A stretch of DNA of 64,000 bases from Aradus depressus. Its lineage: Eukaryota > Arthropoda > Insecta > Hemiptera > Aradidae. Where the stretch lies: contig OY759224.1 in assembly GCA_963662175.1 (NCBI GenBank), positions 26,793,489 through 26,857,488 on the forward strand. The letters run 5' to 3'. Position numbers and translations under genes: made by a program. This document shows, piece after piece, positions 55,254 through 63,764 of the stretch. Position 1 is the first letter of the stretch; each line of letters begins with the position of its first letter. The notes beneath the pieces are model-generated. The model saw only the letters and a program-made list of their open reading frames with translations. It had not been told where the DNA came from and did not search any database.

Positions 55254-55305
55254 AATGTAGTTTTGAAACACATATATCTAAAAATATGTGTTTCAAAACT
55301 ACATT
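55254..55305. repeat. Perfect 22-bp hairpin
   Basis: AATGTAGTTTTGAAACACAT and its reverse complement around a short ATCTAAAA loop (arms 55254-55275 and 55284-55305). A related TTGTTTTGAAACGCATAT occurs at 28512. Confidence 0.85.
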
Positions 55306-55621
55306 TCAAAAGTTCGGCATGTCTCTCGAAAACCGAACGACCTGTCAAATCATATTTGATATAAATTATGTATTTCAGTATTCTCTACAACTATTACTCA
55401 AAAATATTTTTGATTAGGTCATAAACATAAAATCTTGTAAAATGTGGTTAGGTCCCGGGGGAAAGTGATCTCAATTTTCGTTCGATTTCGGCCAAAATTT
55501 AATGAGACTTTAGTTAGAACATGTGACTCTTTCATTCCAAATTTCAACTTCATAGCTACAATCGTTTTGGCGATAGAGAACTCACAACTTTTCAATAATA
55601 TAAGAAAGTGAAAAATCTTAC

Positions 55622-55799
55622 CTGTAGTTGGCGTCTAGAGGAGTAGCCTGAATGGCGACGTTGTCATGTCCGCGTCGGTCAGTTCTCCACCAGAAATAGG
55701 CAGGCTTCATGGCGTTGAGCGAAGGGGAGAAGCGACACTCCAACGACAAATCCTCACCCTCGCGGGTGTCTCGAGGTTCCTCGTTGGCCCAGCTTACAT
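55622..55799 (-). CDS. Exon of an Echinoid/Fred-like Ig cell-adhesion protein (first half of an Ig domain)
   Basis: Minus-strand exon with donor ACAG|GTAAGA at 55622/55621. The acceptor CTGTTGACAG|AT at 55800/55799 is favoured because it trims non-domain sequence; a stronger-looking upstream acceptor TCTCACAG at 55820 would add seven in-frame codons (EPCLLTD). The exon encodes VSWANEEPRDTREGEDLSLE, the Ig cysteine in LECRFSPS, and AYFWWRTDRRGHDNVAIQ (core tryptophan), ending TPLDANY and AG of a split Arg codon. It joins in phase to 8339-8599, completing one Ig domain. Upstream exons (signal peptide) and downstream ones (remaining Ig, FnIII, membrane segment) lie outside the window. Confidence 0.85.
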
Positions 55800-55863
55800 C
55801 TGTCAACAGACAAGGTTCTCTGTGAGATAAGAAGCAACAAGGGGATAAGGAGCAACATATCAA

Positions 55864-56870
55864 CAGGGGGATTTAGGCTCTATGAAGGGATTTATCCCTC
55901 CCTCTTGGAAGGATTATTCATATGTCTAATTGGAGCTTTGCATATTTTAAAGGTCGACTAAATAATACAAAATTTAATTTGATATCAAACAAGATTTTAC
56001 AATATAAGATAAATATAGAAAGAATATCAAATAAACAACAATATTGTTACGAAATGAATGATTTATCACTCTCTTAATAGGTTTTCAACGGAAATGTGTC
56101 ATCATCAGTAGTACATTCCACCCGTGGAGTCTAAGAACCAGAAAAAAAGGGAAAGAATCCCTTCATTCCAAATTTCAAGTTCATAGCTACAATCATTTTT
56201 GTGGTAGAGAGCTCACAACTTTTCAATCAAACACACGCACAGACATACATCATCGTGAAAATGGTCAAAACGTATTCAGGGGATCTTAAAACGTGAAAAT
56301 CAGTGAGATCCAGTGGAATTTAAACATTTTACAATTTTCTAGGGAGTGACTTCTCTCATCATGTGACATACTTATTCATGTAAATAGTTAACACATTTGC
56401 TTATTATTTATACTATAATATAGTGTATACATATTATGTAGATTGCAAATAAAAAAAAAAAATAGAATATTTAACATAGAATTTCTGACCTATGAAATAA
56501 GTTCCTTAGTACTTCCTGTAGTTGGAAAGAAGTTGAAGTAAAGATTTTTTCAAGAAGATCCATCTTCATTTGAAATACTCTTATACCTGAGGATAAGTTG
56601 AACCCAAATAATGTTCTGACAATACAAATAGATGATTTTTCAATATATATTCAGTGGGGGGAAAAACGAATTTTTCATTATTTTGATTTCCCGTTCTTTT
56701 CCATCAATTACAGAGAAGGATGGCGGAGAGACCGTATTTCATTGTTGTGTTCTCTAGGCTTTGTTTGGTCTCGTATTTTGTTGTCAGAATCATGTTACTG
56801 ACAGGTGGAAAGTCGATGGATTTGAAAAAAAGGAAAGTTAACTAAATTTATAAAACACAATTGAGGTTAT
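55864..56870. other. Intron, mostly unassigned
   Basis: Upstream intron of the Ig gene. It holds a decayed hammerhead-like motif at 56078-56112 and repeats a short piece (TTCCAAATTTCAAGTTCATAG at 56170, also at 55535). Nothing else was recognised. Confidence 0.4.
56078..56112 (-). ncRNA. Decayed hammerhead-like motif
   Basis: Minus strand: UACUA, CUGAUGA (56108-56102), UGACACAUUUCCGUU, GAAA, ACCUAUU. Both core boxes are present, but stem II no longer pairs and stem III is not palindromic. Probably the ACCGGU family (37472). Confidence 0.35.
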
Positions 56871-56877
56871 TTACTAT

Positions 56878-57885
56878 ACCCAAGTATAGGGGAAGTTCTG
56901 TAATCGGTCAAAAATTCGATGCGGAGTTTTCAACGGAATTTCATGTTTGCCGACCTCTAGATTCCAAATATGAAAAAAATTACATTAAGGCGTTGTCAAG
57001 GTCCACGCCGTAGATTTTCCGTGAAAACGTCGGGATAAAATCATTTTTCATTTTCTTTTCGATGTTGCTGTAGCTCTTGCATTTGCTCGGCACTAGACTT
57101 TTTAGGTTTTTTAAATTCCTTTTGATGTGAGCTTTCCTCTGATTTCCTCTATCATTTCGAGCATATTTACGATTCATATGAGATGGCATCAATTTTTTTG
57201 CAATTTTCAATTTAATACCGATTTTTACATACATTTCGGCGAATATTTTTATTGTTTCACTTTAAGTCTTAGTAGTACTCCTCAAGCTCTTTACAATGAC
57301 ACCCGAATCAATGTCCTATCTAAACGCGTTAACACACTACACTAATTTCTAATTTTACACAACGCTAATTCGCAACAATCATCCGCCGGCGCCTTCACTA
57401 GCCCGATAACGTCACAGGCAAAACAAACACGCTCTATCCATTGTGACCTCAACCGTTGTTATCGCATTATTAGTCTCATAGTAATTATCGATTGAAATCT
57501 GACGGTATTTGCTTAACGAGCAAATAGAAAAAAAAAAAAAAATTGTGTGTGTGTCTATGGACACAACTCCCGATAGAATGAATGTATCGACACGAAATTT
57601 TATACATGTGACCAAAAACCTATAAGGACGGCACTTCTTAATTTTCAGCGATATCGGCTTAAAGGGAAGGTGGGTTCAGGGGTTCAATTAAAAAACGTTA
57701 ACTGCCGATATAATGAAATTATCGACACAAAATTTAGAATGAGGATTTAGGAGCCCCTATGTAAGTCAACTGTTGACTATTAGAGCAAACGGTCGACTGG
57801 TTTTGGAGAGGAAGCGAAAATTTAATTGATTAATTCGTTCTGGGAAGTACATTGCCGGTGATTCACCGACGATTTTTTTTTTTTT
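56878..57885 (-). repeat. CTTCCCC-family copy interrupted by RepX
   Basis: Reverse copy: AAGTATAGGGGAAGTTCTG and TTTTCAACGGAATTTCATG, interrupted at about 56985, resuming after 57530 with GTGTGTGTCTATGGACACAA and AATGAATGTATCGACACG, and ending TGGGAAGTACATTGCCGG. Confidence 0.75.
56985..57530 (-). repeat. Unclassified repeat RepX, copy B
   Basis: Reverse homologue of 12968-13563. The minus-strand frame starting MNRKYARN reads on to SRKIYGVDLDNALM with different frameshifts from copy A. The family is not recognised. Its left junction TACATTAAGG and right junction AGCAAATAG mark the shared ends. Confidence 0.65.
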
Positions 57886-58151
57886 CGCTTGATATTCAGC
57901 CACCATTTTGTAAAATTTCTTCTTGTAGATGGAAAATGTTCCCAGGACAAATCCACTTCAAACTAAGGAGGGTGAACTTTTATTTGATGCTTTTCCACGA
58001 AGTTTCAGGTGCTTTTGTTTTGTAACTGTGCATTATCAGCCCTTCTTAAGTTTTACACAACTTTCAGGACTTCTCTGGTTCTTATATCTGTACTTCTTGA
58101 TGTTTTGGTACTTTGTATATTCTGAGAAAGTAAATAACATTTTAACACAAA

Positions 58152-58540
58152 TAACATCAAAAAAAGTGTGGTGAATCACCGACAAAGTACTTCCCCAGAA
58201 CGAATTATTCAATTACCTTTTCGCTTCCCCTCCAAAATCAGTCGACCGTTTTTGCTAAATATTTAGCAGTTGTTTTAACTAAATTTTATGTCGATAAATT
58301 CATTATATCAGTAATTATTAGAGTTTTTGAGTTTAGCCTCCCCCTAACCCCCGTCTTTCCTTTGGTCGATTTAGCTGAAAGAAAAAATTATATGGTTCTG
58401 GATTCACATATAAAATTTCGAGTCGATACATTCATTCTATCGAAAGTTATCATGATCACAACAGACACACAGACAGATAGACATTTTTTTTTTTTCATAT
58501 TTGGAATCTAGAGTTCTGAAAATATTAAATGGATCAGAGA
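58152..58540 (+). repeat. CTTCCCC-family copy
   Basis: Forward copy: GTGAATCACCGACAAAGTAC, TTCCCCAGAACGAATTATTC, TTTTATGTCGATAAATTC, ACACAGACAGATAGACAT; terminus lost near 58530. Confidence 0.7.
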
Positions 58541-58804
58541 ATTTGCTATAAATGTTGCTATAAGAATGGAATAAAGTGCAGCAAAGTTTTTTAAATGTTA
58601 AATATTGCTTTTGGTGAGTCTGCTATGAGTAAAACTAGGGTTTACGAGTGGTATAAGCGTCTCCAAGCTAGAGTCCTCGTATAGCTAGAGAATCACAGTC
58701 AATATACTTCCCCAGTACAATCAACTAATTATGTAATAAAATTGAGACCCGTTTCATTGATATTCTTTATAATAAATAGAATGGAAATAAAATATATTAT
58801 TATA

Positions 58805-59165
58805 GGTTAGGTTTTAAGATTCATGCCCGGCCTTTAACTACGAGGTCATATCACCTACTACCAGAGTGCTCTTTCGTCACTCTGGTGGACATGAGCCCGA
58901 CTCTACTTGCCAGAATTTGCCACATATAAAATTTGCCTACCCTAAATTTTTATTTACCTAGGGTAGGGGTCTTTAACGAGGGGGGGTCTTTAAACCTGAC
59001 ATCGTACAGGCTCGGGACCATCGCTTAACGTCCCATCTGAAGGACGGTATACTTAAGTTTATTTTACCTCCCAGATAAAATAAACTAAGGGCCTCGGTCG
59101 GGTTTGAACCCACGATCTTGAGCTCATAAGACAAGCACGCATACCACTGAGCTACCGGCGCCCTC
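58805..59165 (-). mobile_element. SINE with 12-bp target duplication
   Basis: Reverse copy, GGTTAGG tail to GGCGCCCTC head, duplication TATATTATTATA at 58793-58804 and 59166-59177. Contains a local duplication around the AGGGGTCTTTAACGAG word (58968-58993). Confidence 0.9.
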
Positions 59166-59189
59166 TATATTATTATATGTTTGGAAAAG

Positions 59190-59560
59190 AAAAAAATTAA
59201 TGTTTGTGGCAGTGATGTTTGTTGGGTCGGCCATATTGGTGAGTTGTTGTGGGACGCTATGTACAGGTCTTCATGTTTTAGCGTGGCTTGTAGTTGTTTG
59301 GCGTCCCTTGTCCTTAAAAGTTCCCGTTTGTTGAAGTGAAGTGGAAGTTAAGAGTGGTGATGAGTTGTCCCCCTTATTGGACTGGCTTTACCCAACTTTT
59401 AAGTACTGTATGGAAAACAAGATCGAAGAAGAACCAGAGAGGAATTAATAAGAAGAACTAGGAAGAGTTGTGAAACCCATCCATACAGCGTTATCCACGC
59501 GATCAACACGAGGTTTAGTTTATTGTATGTATTTTATTTTGTGTAAATATATTATTTGTA
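59190..59560. other. Unassigned stretch
   Basis: GC-richer than its surroundings (GGGTCGGCCATATTGGTG; CACGCGATCAACACGAGG). Could be part of an LTR or a host non-coding transcript; nothing supports either. Confidence 0.3.
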
Positions 59561-59841
59561 TTATGAGTTTTTATATTTTAGTAGTTTGTTTTCCATGCTC
59601 AAACCTAGTCAATAGGGATTTAAAAATTTAGTTTTTCAAAACTTTCTTAGCTGATCAAACTTTCGCCTTTGGTTTATAGAAATCCAATTTATGAGTTTTT
59701 ATTATGAGTTTTTATATTTTAGTAGTTTGTTTTCCATGCTCAAACCTAGTCAATAGGGATTTAAAAATTTAGTTTTTCAAAACTTTCTTAGCTGATCAAA
59801 CTTTCGCCTTTGGTTTATAGAAATCCAATTTATATATTAAA
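59561..59841. repeat. 141-bp tandem duplication
   Basis: TATTATGAGTTTTTATATTT through AGAAATCCAATTTAT occurs twice in a row, offset 141 bp, without visible differences over the shared part. Confidence 0.9.
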
Positions 59842-59931
59842 ATCAGTAATATTTTTTAATAAAAACGCGATCAATAGTAGAGTTAGACCCTGTCCTCGGA
59901 ACTTTCTTGTTCCGTTTGGCTGAACAACATA

Positions 59932-60181
59932 TGGAGGGCTCAGTGCACAAGTGAACCAAGTCCATATTTTCACTTTGTGAGGTTTTTCCTGCCAAATAGG
60001 CGTAAAAGTAATATCTTCCAATGCTACAGTGAACCAAGTTCTAAGCTGATTCTAACGCTGCAGGATAACAGCTTGTATCAAGTCCTTGGCATCAGTTTTT
60101 CATTCATAAGAAAAACTTTGAGAGCTAATTGCTCGGAATCAGATATGATGGACTTGGTACACTTGTGCTCTGAACCCTCCA
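59932..60181. mobile_element. 250-bp TA-flanked MITE
   Basis: Left terminus TGGAGGGCTCAGTGCACAAG then TGAACCAAGTCCA; the right end is its reverse complement with a few changes. TA at 59930-59931 and 60182-60183. The word AGTGAACCAAGTTC is also repeated internally at 60029. Confidence 0.8.
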
Positions 60182-60189
60182 TAGTCATC

Positions 60190-60410
60190 CTTATGTGCTA
60201 CTGGATACACATATGAAATTTCGTGTGAATATATTTATTTTATGGGGAGTTGTGTTTTCAGAAAGGCACATACACACTTTTTTTTTTTTTTTTTTTTTGC
60301 ATTATTAGACTCAAGAGGTGGGAAAACATAAAATTCTGTTGAAATTTCCACATCAAATTTTTGATCGATTACATAACTTCCCCTATACTTCGTATAGATG
60401 GAAAAGTAAA
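60190..60410 (+). repeat. CTTCCCC-family 3' part
   Basis: TATGAAATTTCGTGTGAATA, a T run, GGTGGGAAAACATAAAATTC and the terminus ACTTCCCCTATACTTCGTAT. Confidence 0.7.
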
Positions 60411-60813
60411 ACCTAAGAGCCTAATTTTCTTGCTGCCAGGCCACTAAGTTATGGAATTGTATAGTTAAATATAAAACAGGCTCAGGTCCACAAATCACAT
60501 GAAAAATACCTTCCGCTATTATTTTTTTTTTCTTCCATCTAACAAATTTTTCAACAAAGAAGTAAATTTCCTTGAAAAATAATGAAAAAGTCAAATGAAA
60601 CAAATAAAGGTGGAAGATTTAGGCTGGGAGAGGGTGGATATTAAGCTGAGACAAATGACCTCATTTAGTAAGACACCTGAAAAGAATTAATTTCAATGTT
60701 TTGTCGTAATGATCAAAATATAAGAGAACAGTTCATTTAAATTTTTCAATTCCAGGAGGGACAGTTTATTCTAAAATTTATTCCTTCTATTAATATTTTT
60801 TTCTTTTATTCCA

Positions 60814-61495
60814 ACCATAATCTCACATACAAGGATATTTACGGCTACAACGTCTACTTAAAGCTGAGGACGAACATCGAGAGGACGAGAGTGTTGGCTC
60901 AGATACGTCTGTGTAGAGAAAGCCTGGCTAGAGTGACGGTGGGAGGAGTGACCTACCTCTTCAACAGGGAAGAGAGATGTAATGTCTGCAACGAAGACCA
61001 ACTGGACGACATCCACCACTTCTTCAGAAAGCCTGGCTAGAGTGACGGTGGGAGGAGTGACCTACCTCTTCAACAGGGAAGACAGGTGTAGTGTCTGCAA
61101 CGAAGACCGACCGGACGACATCCACCATTTCTTCATGGAGTGTCCAGCCTTCAGCAAACTAAGAAAAAAGTACCTGGTAGAAGCACTAAAGAGCCCACAA
61201 CCTCACAAGACCCTTTTCAACATTACAAACAACCAAAACCTCAATAATATCATACTATACATAGTAAGGGCGCTAAAAATTAGAGGACATTGAAGTATTT
61301 AAATAAAATACCATTTCAATAGAAGTTTTTTCACTATTTTTTTTCATTTGTTAATTAAGGTTCTATTACTTTGTATTTTATTATTATTATTATATTTTCA
61401 TTTATTTGTACTTTTAACTGAATAATGTATATATCAGGCCGAACCCTGAGCCTAAAAGATGTATTTCCTAAAGGCTAATAAAGAATTGAATTGAA
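60814..61495 (+). mobile_element. 5'-truncated LINE copy, sibling of 17067-19941
   Basis: Starts ACCATAATCTCACATACAAGG and ends in the same AATAAAGAATTGAATTG tail as 17067-19941. Perfect 13-bp duplication TTCTTTTATTCCA at 60801-60813 and 61496-61508. Confidence 0.9.
60822..61293 (+). pseudogene. LINE ORF2 C-terminus with 109-bp internal duplication
   Basis: Matches the last ~155 residues of the 880-residue protein: VYLKLRTNIERTRVLAQIRL, SLARVTVGGVTYLFNRED, CSVCNEDRPDDIHHFFMEC. The segment 60918-61026 is repeated as 61027-61135. Since 109 is not a multiple of 3 this shifts the frame. The two units differ at a few sites (GAGAGATGTAATG against GACAGGTGTAGTG), so the duplication is not brand new. 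Confidence 0.85.
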
Positions 61496-61509
61496 TTCTT
61501 TTATTCCAT

Positions 61510-62085
61510 AAATATTTTTCATTTATTTGGAATCTATATACAGTATACATAAGAAGCAAATGTGTAAACTATTTACATGAATAAGTGTTTATGTCACATG
61601 ATGGGAGAAGTCAACCAGTACTCACTCCCTGGAAAATTGTAAAATATTCAAATTTCTCTAACAATAAGAAGATCATGAGGCAATCTCCTATTCAAACGGC
61701 GTGAAGAATTAAGGATGGGTTTGAGAGAATACTTGTCAGGATGGAATGGATTAGTTCCTGGATGATTAGATCTTCATGAAGTAATTTATTGGTGACAAAT
61801 AATGGAGCATTAACAATTCGACGGAGGACTTTGGACTGGAAAGCTTGGATGCGGTTTATATTTCGTGAGACATTTGACTTATGAGATATTAGTTATTAAT
61901 AATCTGCGTAATAGGATATGTTAACATATTCGGGGGATAATTAGTCAACTGATTAACAGGTTAACCAATTAACTGGAATAACCATGATTGTAATAATAAT
62001 CAGTAATCTGATTGCAATTTGCCCAACATGAACTGAGAACTGTTCAAGAAGAATATTTTTATAATTTTTTTTTTTTATATTTAAT
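61510..62085. other. Stretch with no recognised feature
   Basis: 61600-61680 weakly echoes 56330-56380 (GTCACATGATGGGAGAAGTC against its reverse complement). 61800-61870 (ATTCGACGGAGGACTTTGG) resembles, in the same strand sense, the jockey remnant near 2300-2350. No bounded element. Confidence 0.35.
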
Positions 62086-62295
62086 TATTATGAAGCATGC
62101 CCGGGCATTAAGTACAAGATCATATCGCCTACTACCAGAGCGCTCTATCGTCACTCTGGTGGTGCTGCCTACCCCAAATTTTTATTCAACTAGGGTCGGG
62201 ATCTTTAACGAGTATCCAATAGGTAAGGATTGACCAATTATGTAATTCGAAGAAGAAGAGATCCGTCTTGTGGTCGATAAAAACTCGTAGAATTT

Positions 62296-62335
62296 CTGCC
62301 AAGCTTTCAGCACTGAGTGTGCCTTCTACAGGGTC
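62296..62335 (-). ncRNA. Decayed hammerhead-like motif
   Basis: Minus strand: GACC, CUGUAGA (core A changed to U), A, GGCAC-ACUCA-GUGCU, GAAA, GCUU, GGCAG. The AGCU palindrome is intact here and altered in the partner at 62578. Confidence 0.45.
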
Positions 62336-62577
62336 TGCATTGACATTATAAAATTTAAAAATAATTAAAAATGTTCACGAAAATTAAAAGTCTGTACTCA
62401 TGAAATACGTTTTTATTTAGTTATAATTTGTTTGTTTGTAGATATAATATTTTAGTTTGTTTTGGTGTAAAAATTTAAATGTTATTTTGTTGATTTAGTC
62501 ACATTTAGTTTTAGTGTTATATCTTATATAACTCGAGCTTATATAACCTCAATGATAATGAATATATGTCAATACAG

Positions 62578-62614
62578 GCCCTGAAGAAGGCACATGTAGT
62601 GCCGAAAGTTTGGC
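62578..62614 (+). ncRNA. Hammerhead-ribozyme-like motif
   Basis: Plus strand: GCC, CUGAAGA (62581-62587), unpaired A, GGCAC-AUGUA-GUGCC (5-bp hairpin), GAAA (62604-62607), GUUU (ancestral GCUU by comparison with 62296), GGC. The arms GCC/GGC pair. Core boxes intact. Confidence 0.55.
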
Positions 62615-63279
62615 AGAAATTCTACAAGTTTATTCATCAGAAGGACGGCGTGCTCAAGCCCAAATTACGTATATTTATAATATCTAATTGAAGACACTGC
62701 ATAAACAAAGTGATAATAGTCTAAATGAACGTTTAATTATGGTTTCATCTAAGTCCCGAGTTCGTCTCAGCACATCTGCCATGAATTCTGAGACCGTTAA
62801 TATCAGTTGATTCATTACCGAACAATGCACTGCTGCAACGGATTAGAAGTGTACCGTTGCAGCGTGACTGTTAAAAAAATTAATAACCTACAAATAGAAT
62901 TAATGAATGATGGATCCAATATTAATTTTTTCATGTATCATTAATTTGTTTCGGGCAGATGCATTTTATGAGGAAGATCAGCTGACTAGACTCATTAAAT
63001 ATCTATATAGCAATGCACCTTTTCGTTTCAATCTCTATAAAAAAGTAAGAGAAAAATAAATTTAAAAAAATGATCTTCAAAACCAATCGACCGTTTGAGC
63101 CATAAATTATTGAATCTTCATACTAAATTTAGTGACGATAAATTAATTTCATCGGGAGTTATTAGGGTTTTATTGTTGGACGCCCATTCCCTTCTGCCGA
63201 ATTCGCTGAAAATAAACAGGTATTTCACAGGATGTCAAATATAAGATTGACCTCTCACAGATTTTTATTGGTAGTAATA

Positions 63280-63315
63280 GCTAGCCGGCTTTCGAGGTTT
63301 CCCTCATCATCAGGC
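63280..63315 (-). ncRNA. Hammerhead-ribozyme-like motif, left arm
   Basis: Minus strand: GC, CUGAUGA (63313-63307), unpaired U, GAGG-GAAA-CCUC, GAAA (63293-63290), GCCGGC palindrome, UA, GC. Core intact; arm I pairing only 2 bp. Confidence 0.55.
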
Positions 63316-63623
63316 AGTCTACAATAGAACCATCCTTAATATATAATACTTAATATGAATAGCAAAGATTTTTGATTAAACATACCTGATAAAAATTTAA
63401 AAATGTTGAAATAACTAAAGAATATAATAAAAATAAATAAATATTTATAATAAACATTTATAATAAATTGTTATTTATTTATTTTTATTATATTATTTAG
63501 TTCTTTCAACATTTTTAAATTTTTATCAGGTATGTTTAATCAAAAATTGTGTTTTCAATTTAATTATTTATCTTTGCTATTCATATTAAGTATTATATAT
63601 TAAGGATGGTTCTTTTGTAGACT

Positions 63624-63662
63624 GCTTGATGATGAGGGAAACCTCGAAAGCTGGCTAGCTAT
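63624..63662 (+). ncRNA. Hammerhead-like motif, right arm, core mutated
   Basis: Plus strand: GC, UUGAUGA (first core C changed to U), U, GAGG-GAAA-CCUC, GAAA, GCUGGC, UA, GC. The core substitution should abolish activity. Confidence 0.45.
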
Positions 63663-63764
63663 TACTACCAATAAAAATCTGTGATAGGTCAGACTATCTT
63701 ATATTTGACATCCTGTGAAATAATCACTTCTCACTACATCAGCCATCTTCATATTAATAAATAG

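Larger units (their letters stand above)
8600..55621 (-). other. 47-kb intron inside an Ig domain
   Basis: Bounded by donor CAG|GTAAGA (intron begins 55621) and acceptor TTTAG (ends 8600). The split codon AG|G reads arginine, giving continuous DANYR-LEFKPDEG. The intron separates the first-cysteine half of an Ig domain (LECRF...YFWW) from the second (KFECRL). It is filled with retrotransposons, SINEs, MITEs and satellites. No other host exon was recognised inside it. Confidence 0.8.
62087..62662 (-). repeat. SINE remnant split by a hammerhead-bearing insertion
   Basis: 62087-62215 is a reverse SINE 3' body (GAAGCATGCCCGGGCATTAA; CTACTACCAGAGCGCTC; ATCTTTAACGAGTATCC). The SINE continues at 62639-62660 (GAAGGACGGCGTGCTCAAG). 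The ~420 bp between carries two inverted hammerhead-like motifs. Confidence 0.65.
63205..63725. mobile_element. ~520-bp palindrome with hammerhead-like motif on each arm
   Basis: Arms about 63216-63440 and 63475-63720 are reverse complements: TTTCACAGGATGTCAAATAT, TTTTTATTGGTAGTAATAGC, the motif, TCTACAATAGAACCATCC, CATACCTGATAAAAATTT. Centre near 63455. No protein encoded. Same plan as 37436-38095 with unrelated arm sequence. Confidence 0.75.

Noticed and set aside
59190..59560. Solo LTR
   Set aside because: No TG...CA termini paired with a short target duplication and no primer-binding site found.
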